A DNA stretch of 64,000 nt from Bimastos eiseni (lineage: Eukaryota; Annelida; Clitellata; Crassiclitellata; Lumbricidae): contig OY365815.1 in NCBI GenBank assembly GCA_959347315.1, forward strand, positions 20,074,803 through 20,138,802, given 5' to 3'. Under the pieces are notes generated by a model that did not search any database, was not told where the DNA came from, and saw only the letters and a program-made list of their open reading frames with translations. Of this stretch, positions 1-13,000 are shown piece by piece. Made by a program: the position numbers and the translations under genes. The stretch's first letter is position 1. Every line of letters begins with the position of its first letter.

Positions 1-1192
1 AGATTTATATACCGGCAGTGCTTTATACAAAGCTATCAAACTAAGAGTTATCCAATACTGCGATAAATCAAATAATCACAGTTAGACAAAGACGGAGGGA
101 GATTCGTTTAATCAGTGGAAATCAATCAAAATACTTGGATATATCCAAATATAAACACAAAATGCTGCACTGGCTTCCTGTGGAGGAACAGATTCAATTG
201 AAGATCCTACTATTCTTACAACATGCAGTGGTTGGTTGGCACTGCACCAGCAAATACCAAAGAGCTTCATGTTCCTGTTACAGGAAAACCTGATTGCTGA
301 CCACTAGGCTCTGCTACCGATAGAGATTTACAGGCTTCTTGCTTCTGCACATGGATGGGCTTTCTCAAGTATTGGACCTTCCTCTAGGAAAAATAGTCCT
401 TCAAATGTGCATAATTTTCAATTGATTCAACTCAATGCAATATTCTGAATACCTAAGTTGCAATTGTTTAGATTGAGTAGTTAGGCATGCAAACATGCTT
501 TTGAAAGATGCTATATAAATTCTTTGTTACATTGCATTCATCAAATTATATTAAAGATAACAGAAGCTGACGAGATACTCATATAAATAACAAACTGCAA
601 TAAACTTTTAGAACAAAAAAGCACCAGAGGGAGGTTAGCTGAAACAAGGCATAATTCCTTGACACACCAGAATAAAAGGAGGGAAGATTCAATATCAAAG
701 AGAAATTCAGTTCATGTAACGCAACCTTAAAAATATCTGCTTACAACAGGAAAAAACAGAATTGGAAGTAGATCTGTAAACAAACAAAATTTGACAAATG
801 TCTACACAGATACAAGAAACAAGGAATTTGTATAAAAACGAGAACAAGAGAGAAACTCACTACAGAAAAAAAAACTGGAAGGAAATAACTCTAAAATGTA
901 GACATTACCTCTATTACAGTTTCAGGGACACTTTTTTCAAAGAAATATCATTTGAAAGAAGCTTCATTTAAAACTAACATGCCAAGCTTCTTTTCACCCA
1001 TTCTACTGACCACTACTACGCAACATTTCATCATTGCACAAAAATAATGGCACAGATGAACAAGTGCAGATGGACAGCAAAAGCAGCACCAGAAAAATGC
1101 AACAATGTGTTTCAACAGCCAACAAGAAAGTGCAGATTAAGAAAATATATAACAGCACCATGACTAAACCCACCAGTGGCCAGCAATAACAT
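1..1192. other. 3' flank/3'UTR of the Rab27 gene with an old LINE fragment
   Basis: This stretch lies downstream of the Rab27 stop codon and contains no credible gene. Roughly 160-530 is a decayed LINE 3' end, listed separately. The rest is AT-rich. No AATAAA is visible on the minus strand here; the only variant seen (ATTAAA on the minus strand) is near 107-112, so the true 3' end of the Rab27 transcript is not resolved. Confidence 0.5.
160..530 (+). mobile_element. Decayed L2/CR1-like LINE 3' end
   Basis: Translating from about 162 gives LHWLPVEEQIQLKILLF. This matches the well-known conserved block after the reverse transcriptase palm of L2/CR1/jockey-type LINEs (LHWLPV-E-RI-FKILLL). The frame then breaks. 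A tail near 505-530 (gatgctatataaattctttg) resembles the short 3' end of L2-clade elements. It is a fossil with several frameshifts and no function. Confidence 0.6.
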
Positions 1193-4100
1193 TCAACATG
1201 AACACTTTGACTTTTCCGATCTGAACAATGGATCGCCATTCGATTTTCCAGCACGCAATCCAAGGACACCAGACTTGTCGACAGTGGACTCAATCCGGAG
1301 CATCACCTTGTTCAGAAGGCATTCCATTGCTTTGCTCACATTCAAACCAGTGGCAGCACTTGTCTCAAAGTATGGCAACCTTATAAAAAAGAAATCATAT
1401 TACTTTGAGCACATTTTCAGCTTCTTTTCTATTTAAATAGTAGTCATTCTGAACCATAAACATAGTCTAAACAAGAGCTAGAATCTACTTCAAAGTGACA
1501 GTAAAACTGTAGCTGAATGTTTTTAACTCTTTAACAACCAGCGTTATTGATTATGCTTTACGTTTCATTACACGCTGGCCATTAAAGGGTTTAGTGACCT
1601 ACTGTCCTAATCGTGAAGTGTAAAGGAGAAGAGATCCTAAATTGAAATACTAGAAGAAATAAAACGCTTAGCTAAAGAAATCAAGCAACCATAACACTAA
1701 AACCCAAATACTTTTATTTTCACGGGAAAATAATTTTAAACATTTATAATAGATGTTTAATAATTACATGGCATTTGGTTTAGTACAACTTCACTAAACA
1801 GCAAGATACCAAAGAAGAAATCAGTTCTCTATCAGACTCAGTAATAGTTACCCATATTTTTCGCTTAGTTCTATGATGCTGGATTCCTTGACAACATGAG
1901 GCTCTAAGTCTGCCTTGTTGGCACAGAGTACAACATCTGGAGTGTCACAGTACGCATGGGTCTGAAGCTGTGTCATCCAGTCACGTAGATTAATGAACGA
2001 CTGCTCATTAGTCAGATCAAACAGAAGCAGAAAACCCATTGCATCGCGTAGAAACGCTGTCGTCAAACTCCGATATCTGCATCAAGCAAATACTCAATGA
2101 AAAGTCACCCAAAGATTGACACATATTCGGGAATATTCACACGTTACCAACGCATTTGTTCTTTGTATTGTTATGGTTGCATGATTTCAGCTATGTGACA
2201 ATGCTCTGACTATTCACACTATGCTAGATGTCAGGGGCGGCGATCCCGGGGAGTCCAGAGGACAAGTCCCCCCACCTTTTACAGATAGGGCATAGTTTAT
2301 ATGTTTATGTGTGTCCCTGTCACATTTCCTACTCCTCTCATTGGGTGTCCCCCCTCTGTCAAGCGAGATCGCCGCCTCTGCTAGAGGTCCAATCTCTAGA
2401 GGCAACTATTTTTCTTAAATGCCTTGCAACCCATTAAGGCAGGTTCATCCAGCTATCTGACTATCCTAGTATTATCTTTGCCTTAACCAAACGAAAACCC
2501 AGGCGATTCGTAATTCACTCGATGATGAACATTGCGACTGAATTACTTTGCCCATCCATTTCACCTATCAATATCATTCAAAGAATCTCATAAATTTCAG
2601 ATAGACCCATAGAAGTAACTAATATAATGTTTAATACATGTAAAAGCTCTCAATCAATAACAAGAATTTAAGCAAAATATTAATGACAACAGTAAAGCAG
2701 CAAGAGACTTAGAAAATAACAGTAATGAATAGATGACTTGTTACCTCTCCTGACCAGCAGTATCCCATAACTGAAGGTAAATCCTCTGACTCCGGCTTGG
2801 TGTTCCATCACCACCTGCCACCTTGTGCACCTGAAACGATATGCAGCATCCAAATAATAAAAGGTATACAACTGACGCCATAGAAGTCAATTGCTTCTCT
2901 CATCAATTTACAATCATATGGCAATTGCAATGCCTTAAATGCTGCCGATAATGACCACAAAATCAATTTGACAATGAATAGGCTCATCATTTTAGCTGTT
3001 CTCTGCTCAAACTCCTTACTTTACAAAAAGTATCACAACTTGTTGAATAGATTTTATCAATGTACATAACATGTCATTACTAATGTCAATACATTTCACT
3101 GGTCTAATTTTTGATAGCACATCCTACAAAAAAGGCTTGTCAGGAAGAGCACTTGGCAGAATAAACAATATGAGGACCATATCGATATGTCTCAGGCTTA
3201 ACTAAAGCAATTTCAATTGAAAGAGAATCAAAGAACCAATGTCCTCTTATCATAATAAGTAGGACACAGCTTTTGATATGAACATGAGTTTTGTCAGAAA
3301 TCGTGACAGGAAAATGGTGGTACAGATATAAAAATCAAGTCTCATCATAAATGGACAGGCCTTAAAAAGAAAAAATATCTAACTTAAAATCAGTCAACAA
3401 TATACGATTTTAATGGCAATCATTTAAAGACAGGCAATGACTGATAAGAAGTTATCTAACTAACATCAATGTTCCTTGATTAACATTTACACTGAATTAT
3501 GCATCTTATTGAACAAATGAAACTGAAAACCAATGGTATACATTATTCTGGACAAAGATTTCATGCAACCTGTGATTAATTTCTTTTTTCTGCCTCATAG
3601 GCAGTTGCAGGCAATTCTAATAAACTGTGGTCTCGCAATCAAATAAGAGGCACCTCAGAGGAGTCTTCGTTAAAAGATGCATTATAAATATGCACTTAGA
3701 AGTTACAAAATCACAAGTACTCACAATGCGCTTCTCTCTAAAGTCGATGCCAACAGTTGAAATGAACTTGCTGTTGAATTGTCCATCTGTATACTGATAC
3801 AAGAATGTTGTTTTTCCAACACCTGAATCACCTAGACAGGTAGACAGTACATAAAACTGAGGCCTAAACATCTGCAAGAATTGAGTATCAATACCAATGC
3901 TATATTAACACTTTGACCGATTAACTTACATCTGAAAATACAAAATGAAGGATGGGGTTAACACGCACCTAACAGTCAAAGTGCTAAGGCACAGATAAAA
4001 TGCAGATTTCAAATACAGGTGCAGTGTAATGTAATGTTATTCATGTGTGCTTTTTAAAGATAAAAAACAACACAATACAACTGCCTTCTATATTGCCTTT

Positions 4101-5057
4101 TTCTTAATTTCCCTAGCTCTCAGAAGTGCAGTAATCTTGCAGAGCAATTGCGTGTGCAGGACTTGCCCATGGTCCCTGGTCCATACACAGTGACTACCTC
4201 GGACGAGGGTCGAATCCATACTTTCCGTGTTGCAGGCCGGCCGCCCTAATCGATGGGCCATTGGCCGCTCTAATCAATGAGCCATCAAGCCACCATATAT
4301 ATCTATCCAGAAGCACTCTTTAAATAAAACATGTCATTATTTCAGACAACTCACCCAATCCAGGTTTGGCAAATCAGCTCAGATTTTAAAAACTGGTATG
4401 ACAAATCGATCTATGCACTAGCATAACTAATCAGAACTTATATTTAATAAACAGACCTAAATTCTGCATTATGCCAACCAAGTTAGCACATACTCATAGT
4501 CAAACCAAGAATGTCATCCTCTACAGATCTATTGCCAGGTCGAAGTATGCCAGGAGTCCCATGACGCAACATCTTCTGCCACCTGAGAGGAACTATCCAG
4601 GTGCATGTGTTGCTATCCTCATCGCCTGTCGGCAAACCTCTTCTTTGACCTATGGGGACAAGGAATTCTGAACTTTGAAACATGCCAACCATCAACTCTG
4701 GATGAGAATCTGTTGGCTTGGCTCTCCGTGTGTGCATGGAACCTTGCCAGTATACTGACTTCTTATAATCTGTTATTTGAGCTATGCCATTTTTGCGACT
4801 GACTGTTTGATCATATTGACTTTAACCACATGGTGATTACCAGTAGCACAAACAGCGCCTCTGGATTATAAATCTTGAAGGGGTGCTAAAGAAATTTTTT
4901 TAATAATAATACATTTATTCCTACCATTAAATAACAGGGAATCACAAGGGGCAAATAGGCATAAATCAAAGTATTTTAACATTTACTAAATCAAACAAAG
5001 CAGTCACTTACCTAGTGCTAAAAACTTAATCAGATAATCATAATCTTGGCCAGACAT
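1193..5057 (-). CDS. RAB27: Rab27-type small GTPase, five coding exons, complete (216 aa)
   Basis: Coding exons, in order of translation, are 5012-5057, 3725-3831, 2745-2830, 1852-2076 and 1193-1379. All have GT-AG borders, the phases join, and the total is 651 nt. The protein starts [16 protein letters not shown]. It has the P-loop GDSGVGKT, the effector/switch I stretch [10 protein letters not shown], switch [10 protein letters not shown], the guanine-base motifs NKAD and ETSA, and a C-terminal Cys-Ser-Cys suited to double geranylgeranylation. The insert between switch I and WDTAGQ and the [12 protein letters not shown] segment are typical of Rab27 rather than Rab3 or Rab8. Family knowledge: Rab27 recruits Slp/Slac2/Munc13-4-type effectors to secretory granules and lysosome-related organelles. 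An acceptor-like sequence lies just before the start codon, so at least one upstream 5'UTR exon is expected. Nothing looks broken. The symbol is a family call and does not distinguish 27A from 27B. Confidence 0.95.
2232..2380. mobile_element. hAT-type MITE, family A copy 1 (149 bp)
   Basis: The element begins CAGGGGCGGCGATC and ends GATCGCCGCCTCTG, so its ends are imperfect terminal inverted repeats. It is flanked by 8-bp near-duplications, ctagatgt (2224-2231) and ctagaggt (2381-2388), with 7 of 8 identical. A CAG terminus plus an 8-bp target duplication is typical of hAT transposons. There is no coding capacity, so it is non-autonomous. It sits in the Rab27 intron between exons 3 and 4. A sister copy lies at 18896-19035. 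Confidence 0.8.
4090..4300 (-). repeat. tRNA-derived SINE copy, minus orientation
   Basis: Read on the minus strand, this contains GGATTCGACCC (4207-4217), a good RNA polymerase III B box, followed by CTCGTCCGAGG. Further on it shares GCAAGTCCT-GCACAC and the tail GGCAATATA with the plus-strand copy at 31550-31740. The head is partly duplicated: two tandem copies of a GGCTCATTGATTAGAGCGG-like A-box region lie between 4240 and 4300. It is intronic in Rab27 and the edges are approximate. Confidence 0.6.
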
Positions 5058-7044
5058 TGTTGGTTCTACAAGTAAAACAACACTTTGTTTAAAAAAAACT
5101 ATAACCCGAAACAGTGGTCGTCTAGTATTGGCACAGTTGTGGTGCTAACTGTCCTAAAAAAAATTTTATTTGGTGTGTTTCCATGATATTTCATTTACAT
5201 AACAAGCAGTTTCTGCATGTAGAATAATGTAAAGCCATTTAATTTGTTTGTATATGTTAGATGACTCAAAGATAGGTAAACTCCTTGGCGTTTGGTATTC
5301 ATTTGACACAAATTAAAAAAAGTTAAAGCATGTAAAATAATAAAACCTCCCTAGCCTATCAACGCTTAGCTCATGCTCATTGAATCTGAAGTAACTTAAA
5401 TCCTGGCTGCAAAGCTGACCTTACAGTGTGGGGCAACCATATGGTAGTTGCACCAATAATATCCCCGATAATGATGTATCGTTAAATTACCGGGGCATCA
5501 AAAGTTTACATCGTACTTCTCAAACCAAAAACCTTAACACAAACGCTCAAGCTCATATCAATTTGACGAACCTTTATCCTCGATATGAAAAAGTAGTCGG
5601 AATCGAAACGATATAATAATACGAAAACTTCGCTAAGACTTCCAATGTTTCGCAGACGACCTAGATTTATAGTATGCATCCAATCAGCAGATGTCGCTAA
5701 GGGATGACGACATTTTAATTTATTTGTCAAGCGGTGACCTGAATTCCATTCGACCGCAGCTCGCACCTGGCCGTGCTCTGCTACTGATACTCTGGAGCAA
5801 GAGTAATCTTGCTCTGTAGTGTAGGCCCCAAGCCTGTATAGCTAAAGGCAGAAGAGCAATGCTAATCGTCTTTCTTTGACATGACACAGCGTCGTTAAAC
5901 AATAAGTAGTAACTGAAAGCAAATCATTCATCGTGAATTCAAGCTATAAATCGAGGAGTTTATCGTCATCTGAAGCAACGATTGTATTGCTTTGACAGAT
6001 TAATCACCATTCCGGCCTTTCACAATTGTCCGCTTAATTTCAAAGCCCGATGCTGGAAGAAGGACGAAGACGAAAAATATATTTTTCTACTCTCAGTTAT
6101 TGTAGGCTATCAAATTATTATAGTCTTAATAATAAGAAAATAAGGATCACGCCGGCGAGTAGGCCTTATGGTGAGAGGGAGTCAAATAACCAGGTATGGA
6201 GAAGTAATATTGACTCCTCTAGACGTAGTTCAGAGCGAAATGCTCTGCTAAATTAAAATTGCAGAATGATACTTAATTTAAGGCTGTGTTTTGAAACCCG
6301 TTATTTCATGAGCAACTTTAACTCAATTTGTTGTCAATTTATACTTCCAAAGCCCTCCGAAGTCGTAAAAGTCGGAAGTAGATTTCGGGATCGAGTGACT
6401 TAACGTGTGATTCATTATTGCACAATATGGATTTTTATGTACCTTGCAATAGGACATTATGCAGAATTTGCCAATTCTGGGCCCAAATCTGAACGCGTGG
6501 AGATCTGAAAGTGTGTTACTCCATTGCCTTCTGTCAGTGGTTAGATATAATAAATTATCAGCTAATCTAGTGGGCATGCTCAGAGCCCGATCAAGTCGGA
6601 ACTTTTGCGAAATGTCGCACAGTTCCAGTATTATTTTTATTGTTCACGACTTACGGCGATTGCCATGCTAATCGCAATCTATGGGTCATAATATGATAAT
6701 ATATATATAATATATTATATTAAAATAACCAATGAGTTATAAACAAGGACGTCTTGGGCTACTAAAAAGTATATGATTCCTTAGGCTCCTACATTATGAT
6801 TCTTTGAAAATCATTGATCTTTTGTGGGATATTTAAATGACCGCGAGGTTTCACGTGTGGTGGCCGTGGGGTCTATTCGGCCAATTTTAATCGTTTTGTA
6901 TACTGTTTGCTGAAGAATTTTTAGAACTTTTGAAAACTATTTGAAGAATTGAAATATTTTATTATACTTTAGTATATTCAAACGGTTAAATTGCATTTTA
7001 GATAGTAATTTTAAAATCAAGATTTGCAATCAAAGCATCGTCTA
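5058..7044. promoter_or_regulatory. Divergent spacer between Rab27 and cyclin A
   Basis: The two genes point away from each other here, so both promoters should lie in this interval together with the 5'UTR exon(s) of Rab27. On the cyclin side I see an E-box CACGTG at 6852-6857 and CCAAT motifs at 6727 and 6881. Mitotic cyclin promoters often carry CCAAT boxes, but no CDE/CHR pair was recognised with confidence. No coding sequence was found. An AT dinucleotide run lies at 6700-6720. The assignment rests on position, and the individual sites are weak. Confidence 0.45.
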
Positions 7045-10000
7045 ATGGCAACAGTACAGAAGCTTACCGAACAAGCGGAGACGACAAAAAGGAATAATAA
7101 TTGTAGAATTACTGCATATAACGATGCGGAAAATCGGTTCTATCAGAAACCGGCGATTCAGACTTTTCCGACGGAACGAGGTGCTTTTCGAGAAAGAATA
7201 GACCTTTACAACTCGATAAAAGCACCCAAAGAAACAACTTTAGCAATGAAAATTGATAAAGAAATGGTAAGCGATTGAGTTAATTAAAGTTGCTGGTTCA
7301 AATTTGGCACGGTGATGACAGTTTACTCAGTGAAAGTGGCGACAGAGATGAACAATATGGTCACTTACGAGGTAGAATCCTGCAGTGGCAGTTTTTAGTA
7401 TTTAGTATTTACGATGATGTAAAACACAGTAGCTGTTTTATTGTATCCATAAATAATAACAAACTATACTAGCATATAGTTTGTTATTTCATATTTCACA
7501 GACCTAAATAGAATAGACTGCAATCTTCCACAGCCTATCTCCATGCAAGTGAGTAAGTAATGGTTCAGGAACTAGGGATGAACCGAAACTCTGTTCGGAA
7601 ACTGGGCTCTACAGAAAACCAAGGTAAAGCTATAAAATTCATAAACGCTGTGCGAACTGGCAATCTAAAAATCAAGAGAATGAGACTCTAATTTAATATC
7701 AAAAATTCGACTCGGCAAAATTCAGCTCATAAACTTAGTACTTGGATTAAGCATGAAATTCAAACTCGGTTCATCCCTATCATGAACTCAGTATTTGCAA
7801 ACATGGGATAGCTTATATTAGGGCATAACTGGTATTCGAGTACCGAACCCGAGTATTTGGATGAACTATTTGCCGGATCCGGGTACGAACCGAATAGTAG
7901 TGGCAAATCTGGCCAGCGACTGGCAGCGAATTCTTAGATGAGTACCATCTGTAGGCAAAGCATATATTTAACCTGCCATGCTCACAGTTACAGAGAACTC
8001 TCTGTAGTCAATGCAGAGTCTATAGCAATACCCTTCATATAGCGTATTGTTGCACTCTAGGCTATAGCAATATATATATTATTTAATAACTTCATTTGTG
8101 AAAAAATGTAAAACCTATTTTTAAAATTTGAAATATGAAGTTATCAATGACGTCTTTACTCTCTAGTGTTTACCGGAAAGTGGGTGGAGCCAATTCAAGC
8201 GGGAAAATTACTGATTTGGTTGCCACCTGAGGAATGCAACCAAAAGAAATTAAAATATATAAATTAACATGGTCATAATTTTAAAGAAAATTCAATGAAA
8301 TGTTAAGTTCATGTTTAATTAATCAATAGCTTATAAGTGAGTCCAGTCCGTTAGTCCTAAATGTATTTGATGAAAACATATTATTTTATCAAAAAATTTA
8401 TTTTTAGCTATTTGCAGGTGTAATATTTGCGAATACTTCCAAATAGTCCAATATTCGGCCGAGGCGATTTCCGGTTATGCCCTAGTTAATATCCCAAAAA
8501 GTTATTTAATGTGTATGACTGTATATGTCTGAGAAACAGATAACAAAGTTTGGAAACATATTTTACAAACTAATGGCAGTCGATCTCATTAATTCCTGAA
8601 TATGCAGGTTGTAGAGTTTCCTTACCATTATTTACTTCTTTTGTCCAAAGTAGTGGACTGGAAGGTTGCAGTGCTCAATTCTTTTTGGATCTGGGGTTTA
8701 TTATGATGATAGGTCAAACTGGAAAAAACGTATACCGTGTTTTGAATCTGTTGACATTGGTTATTTATTTGAAAATGGGTATGATAGATGTTTAATATAT
8801 TCAATGATAATAAAATCACATTTTCTTGTTTTGTTGTACAGGAGAACATGAGTCTTAATAGTTCTGTGAACCTTTTCAAGTGGATTTTTGTGGATGAATT
8901 AAGTCACAAGACAGTGCAGAAGAAGCAACCAATATGCAGTTTTACAATATATGAAGATAATCCAACTCTATTTAACATTGATGAAGTCAACTATTCTCTT
9001 CCATCAAGTACTACAGCTGATGATACCTGTAATTCTATGAAATGCAATTCGTGCGAAGGCACCTGCATTCCAGATCCATCCATTGCAAGTGATGCCGACA
9101 AATGCATTCCTTCAAATGCTGATGATCATGAGGCATTCAGTTCCACACTACCTGACACATGCATCGATGCCTGCAATCCTACTACTTTTGATGTAGCTAA
9201 TGATTCCGGCAATCGCAATGATGCCAGTGCCAAAGGTACATACATACACTTTTCACTGGTGATGGTCATGAACGTTTTGTTTATTATTCTTGTAATGTAA
9301 AGGAATTGTACAAATCCGACATGAGCTTTAGAGTTTTAGGGTCTATTAAGGAAGAACGAGAATCAGATGATTATTCATACCTGCTATCCAAGTACATGTC
9401 CATGTAATCCAGTATGGTTATTTCAGCACAGAGGACAAGGTATTGTCTCATCCACTGTCATCCAAGGGTATAACTGTTTCAGTGGTTACAGATTTATTTA
9501 TGAATAAAATTAGGCAGTTATTCTCAAACAAGAATTTATCTGTGTGTCAGAAAACATTATTCATTCTTGTATTTTGAAATGCTGTAAATTATAATTACAG
9601 AAGTGGAATGCAATTATGAAATAGCAATGTTGTTTAACCAAGAGAAGACATTCATTTGGCTATCTAGAGCTAACTCATTCTGATATTCGATAGTAATTCC
9701 ATTCACTGAGTGTCTCAAATGATGATCATAACACTCAAAGGTTTAGGATGTTTTGGATAAATCAAAGTTTATTTAACAGGCTTGGCATTTTTAGATGCAT
9801 TCATTTATTTTAACTCTAATTTGTTCTATAGCAGGAACACTAGAAATTGGGTTTCAGTTAAAGAACTCAATGATTATGCAATTTAGAAAATTGTATGAAC
9901 TTAAAATTTTCTGGCCTTGTTTACTACTGGTACCTCATCAATTTAAATCTCTGTCGATTTGTGCTTATAGATATTGTGAAATTTATATGCATTTAAATTT

Positions 10001-13000
10001 GAATATACTACCATAAGTTGATACATATTAAGAGATCTTCATTATTCTTTCTTATTTTGTGTTTCAGATAAAATGCTGAGCAATCGCCTTTTCTTAAATG
10101 CTTTGAAAGATGCTGAGGTGAGCCATAGAGGTTAATGAACTAGATTTCTTTCAGTTAAATACAGTGTGAAAGTTCCTACTATTTCATTTTATATTTTGCT
10201 GAAGATTATAAGATTATCTTATGTGCTGGTGTTGAGCACATGTCCTTGTGCTGGCATATATTAATTGTATAAACTGTAAGCTATACCTGGTGATAGTTGT
10301 TGTATGATATAGTTCTAAGTTGTTGTATGATATAGTTCTAAGTTGTTGTATGATATAGTTCTAAGTTGTTGTATGATATAGTTCTAAGTTGTTGTATGAT
10401 ATAGTTCTAAGTTGTTGTATGATATAGTTCTAAGTTGTTGTATGATATAGTTCTAAGTTGTTGTATGATATAGTTCATTCTACCTATGGGACATTCTATC
10501 TCTTCTTGTGTGTCTGTCTCTCCTTGTATTAATTGTCTTTCAGACATTCATAGGGAACTCTCAACAACTTACTTTGTTTCAGAAGAGTTTTTTTTAAAGG
10601 CCCTATATAAATATATGATTAGGTCACAAAAATGTTTAATGGTAAACAACGAACTTTTTAAGCGCAACTATAAAGCTAGGTGCTGAGCCTGGATATTGCA
10701 AGTGCTGCATGATACCCGAGTAGTGCCCAATGGAGATATGTGTTCATTGCACAGATGAGTTTGGCAGCTACTAAGACAGGTTTGTGCATTAAATGTTTGT
10801 TAAATTCTAACAAAACTGAATAAGGCATCTTTCTAGCAAATTCTTGGGCACGCCTTAAGATATAAAGTTGATCTGATGTTGATCCCTCCTTTTTATTATT
10901 CGCTCTGTCTTTCCAAAGATTTACGTCTTTTTAACAGTTGAACTTCCTTCCAAGGATTGACTACATGGCGAAGCAGCCGCAGATCAACTATGAACTCCGC
11001 AGTGCCACTGTCGACTGGATGATTAACGTGGCTGAAGTCTTAGATTTGGAATGTGAAGCTTTGTTTCTTGCTGTCAACTACTTCGATCGCTTCCTCTCAA
11101 AGATGTCGATTTACAAAGAGAAAATACAGTTTCTTGGACTGGTGACTTTGTACATTGCATCGTAAGTGTAAATTGGGAGTATGTAACATCTTTCTGTAAC
11201 ATTATCATTTTTGGTGTGTAATATTATCAAATTGCTAGTCCATTTCTGTCTTCTAAATGCACAATGTTGTATAAACTGTAAAGTTACGATTATCATAAAA
11301 TACATTTGTTAACAATTATTGGCAACGTGTCTTCAGTTTTTATGACACCCATAGAGTCAACTGATGCACAAAAAGCTTTGCTGTAGTGAGGTCAATTGCA
11401 GAAAAGTTGTCCAGTGAGACTGTCAAAGTGCAGCTACGACAAATTTATTTATGAGAAAATTTCACAATCCTCCCTTTCACAGGTCATTTCTAATAACTAA
11501 TTTCATCATAATCAAATGAACGTTTGTGTTGCAGTTTTTTAGGGCTTCTGTCCTATCTCTAATGACATGCATATGGAGAATCATTGTGGCAGTTGAACTG
11601 TTGCTACAGGGGTAATACCACAGCTTAATGAAATTGTTTCATATGTCAAACTCTGACGTATTTTTTCGTTTTCAGTAATCACACAGAAGAATTTGAAGTG
11701 GACGTAGACATATTTGTAAATCTTGTGCAAGATGCTGTTACAGAATTTCAGGTTGGCCTATTATGATCATATATTGAAGATAAAATACCAGTTATTGTTT
11801 ATTTTGCTGATACTCACGTTTTCTCAACAGCATTTTTCATTCCTATTAACTATCATTGAAGTGATTATAAGTAATGCAGTAAATTGTCCAGAAAATTTAT
11901 ATTTCCTGTTATGTATTTTGTGAACTTAGATTACTTGGTTACACCAATATAACTTATGAAGCAAAAAATAATTATTGAATTTGATTTAAGCTTTTCATAA
12001 TGGGAACTTAGATTGCTTCAATATGCCAATATAACTTTTGAACCAACATATAATTATTCACTTGATTTAAACTTTTCATATTGTGAACTTAGAATTCATC
12101 AAAACGTCCTTGTAGCTCTGCTTGTTGGAGTTATATCAAGAACTGTCTTATTACAAGGTTGGTTTGTAAAGAAGGATTTTAAAGCTGAAGTATTTAGCAA
12201 TGTTGGATTCCAATATCAGGATCAGCGTAATAACAAGGTGTGCTATACAGGGATCAGAAGTATATTCAATCTCTTATGATTTCCAAGGAATTAGAATCAG
12301 TAATAGGGTCTTTATGTAGCTGAATATGGCAGATAACTAATGGAACATATTCACACTTCTGAGTATATAAATGTTCATAAATAATGCCTCAAAATTCAAT
12401 ATGAAAACAGTATGTTCTATTTTCAACAGGTTTTGGAGCTAGAGAAACGTGTCATGAGGACGTTAGACACGGGTCTAGACGCTTCAACTTCTTATCACTT
12501 TGTCAGTCACTTATTGCAAGCAGTCTCAGCAAGTCAGAGAATTTCAACTTTGACCTGTGTAAGTAGTGCATGTGGAAACAATGTCGAATTAAAAATAGAG
12601 ACACGATACATCGTGTATTGTAGCAGTTGATTGCTTGATTTAGCTGCTGAACTACTGCAAGTAGTAATAGATTGTACAGAATTGTCATGTATGCCCTTAA
12701 ACACTGCATCAGACAAAACTGTCCAAGTAGGATTTATCTACAGGCCAAGTTAGCTGTTAGAGCATAGGTGCATCACTTTTGGAGGGTAGCAGGTGACTTA
12801 ATCCCAGTTTTGCCTCTCAGTCATTGTTTATTTCAAAGATTTAAATCTCGGGTTTGCATGGTCCAACCATATATAGTTATATACAATATCTTTGCCTTAA
12901 TTTACAAACTGACAAACTGCAGTATGATTACAAGTATAGTTTGAACAAGTGATGGGGACCTTAAATGGTGTGGCACCCATTCAAACGGGTAGGAATGGTG

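Noticed and set aside
4471..4802. Possible gene fragment in the Rab27 intron (open frames on both strands)
   Set aside because: No recognisable protein, no splice support, and frames on both strands are under 85 codons; most likely repeat debris.
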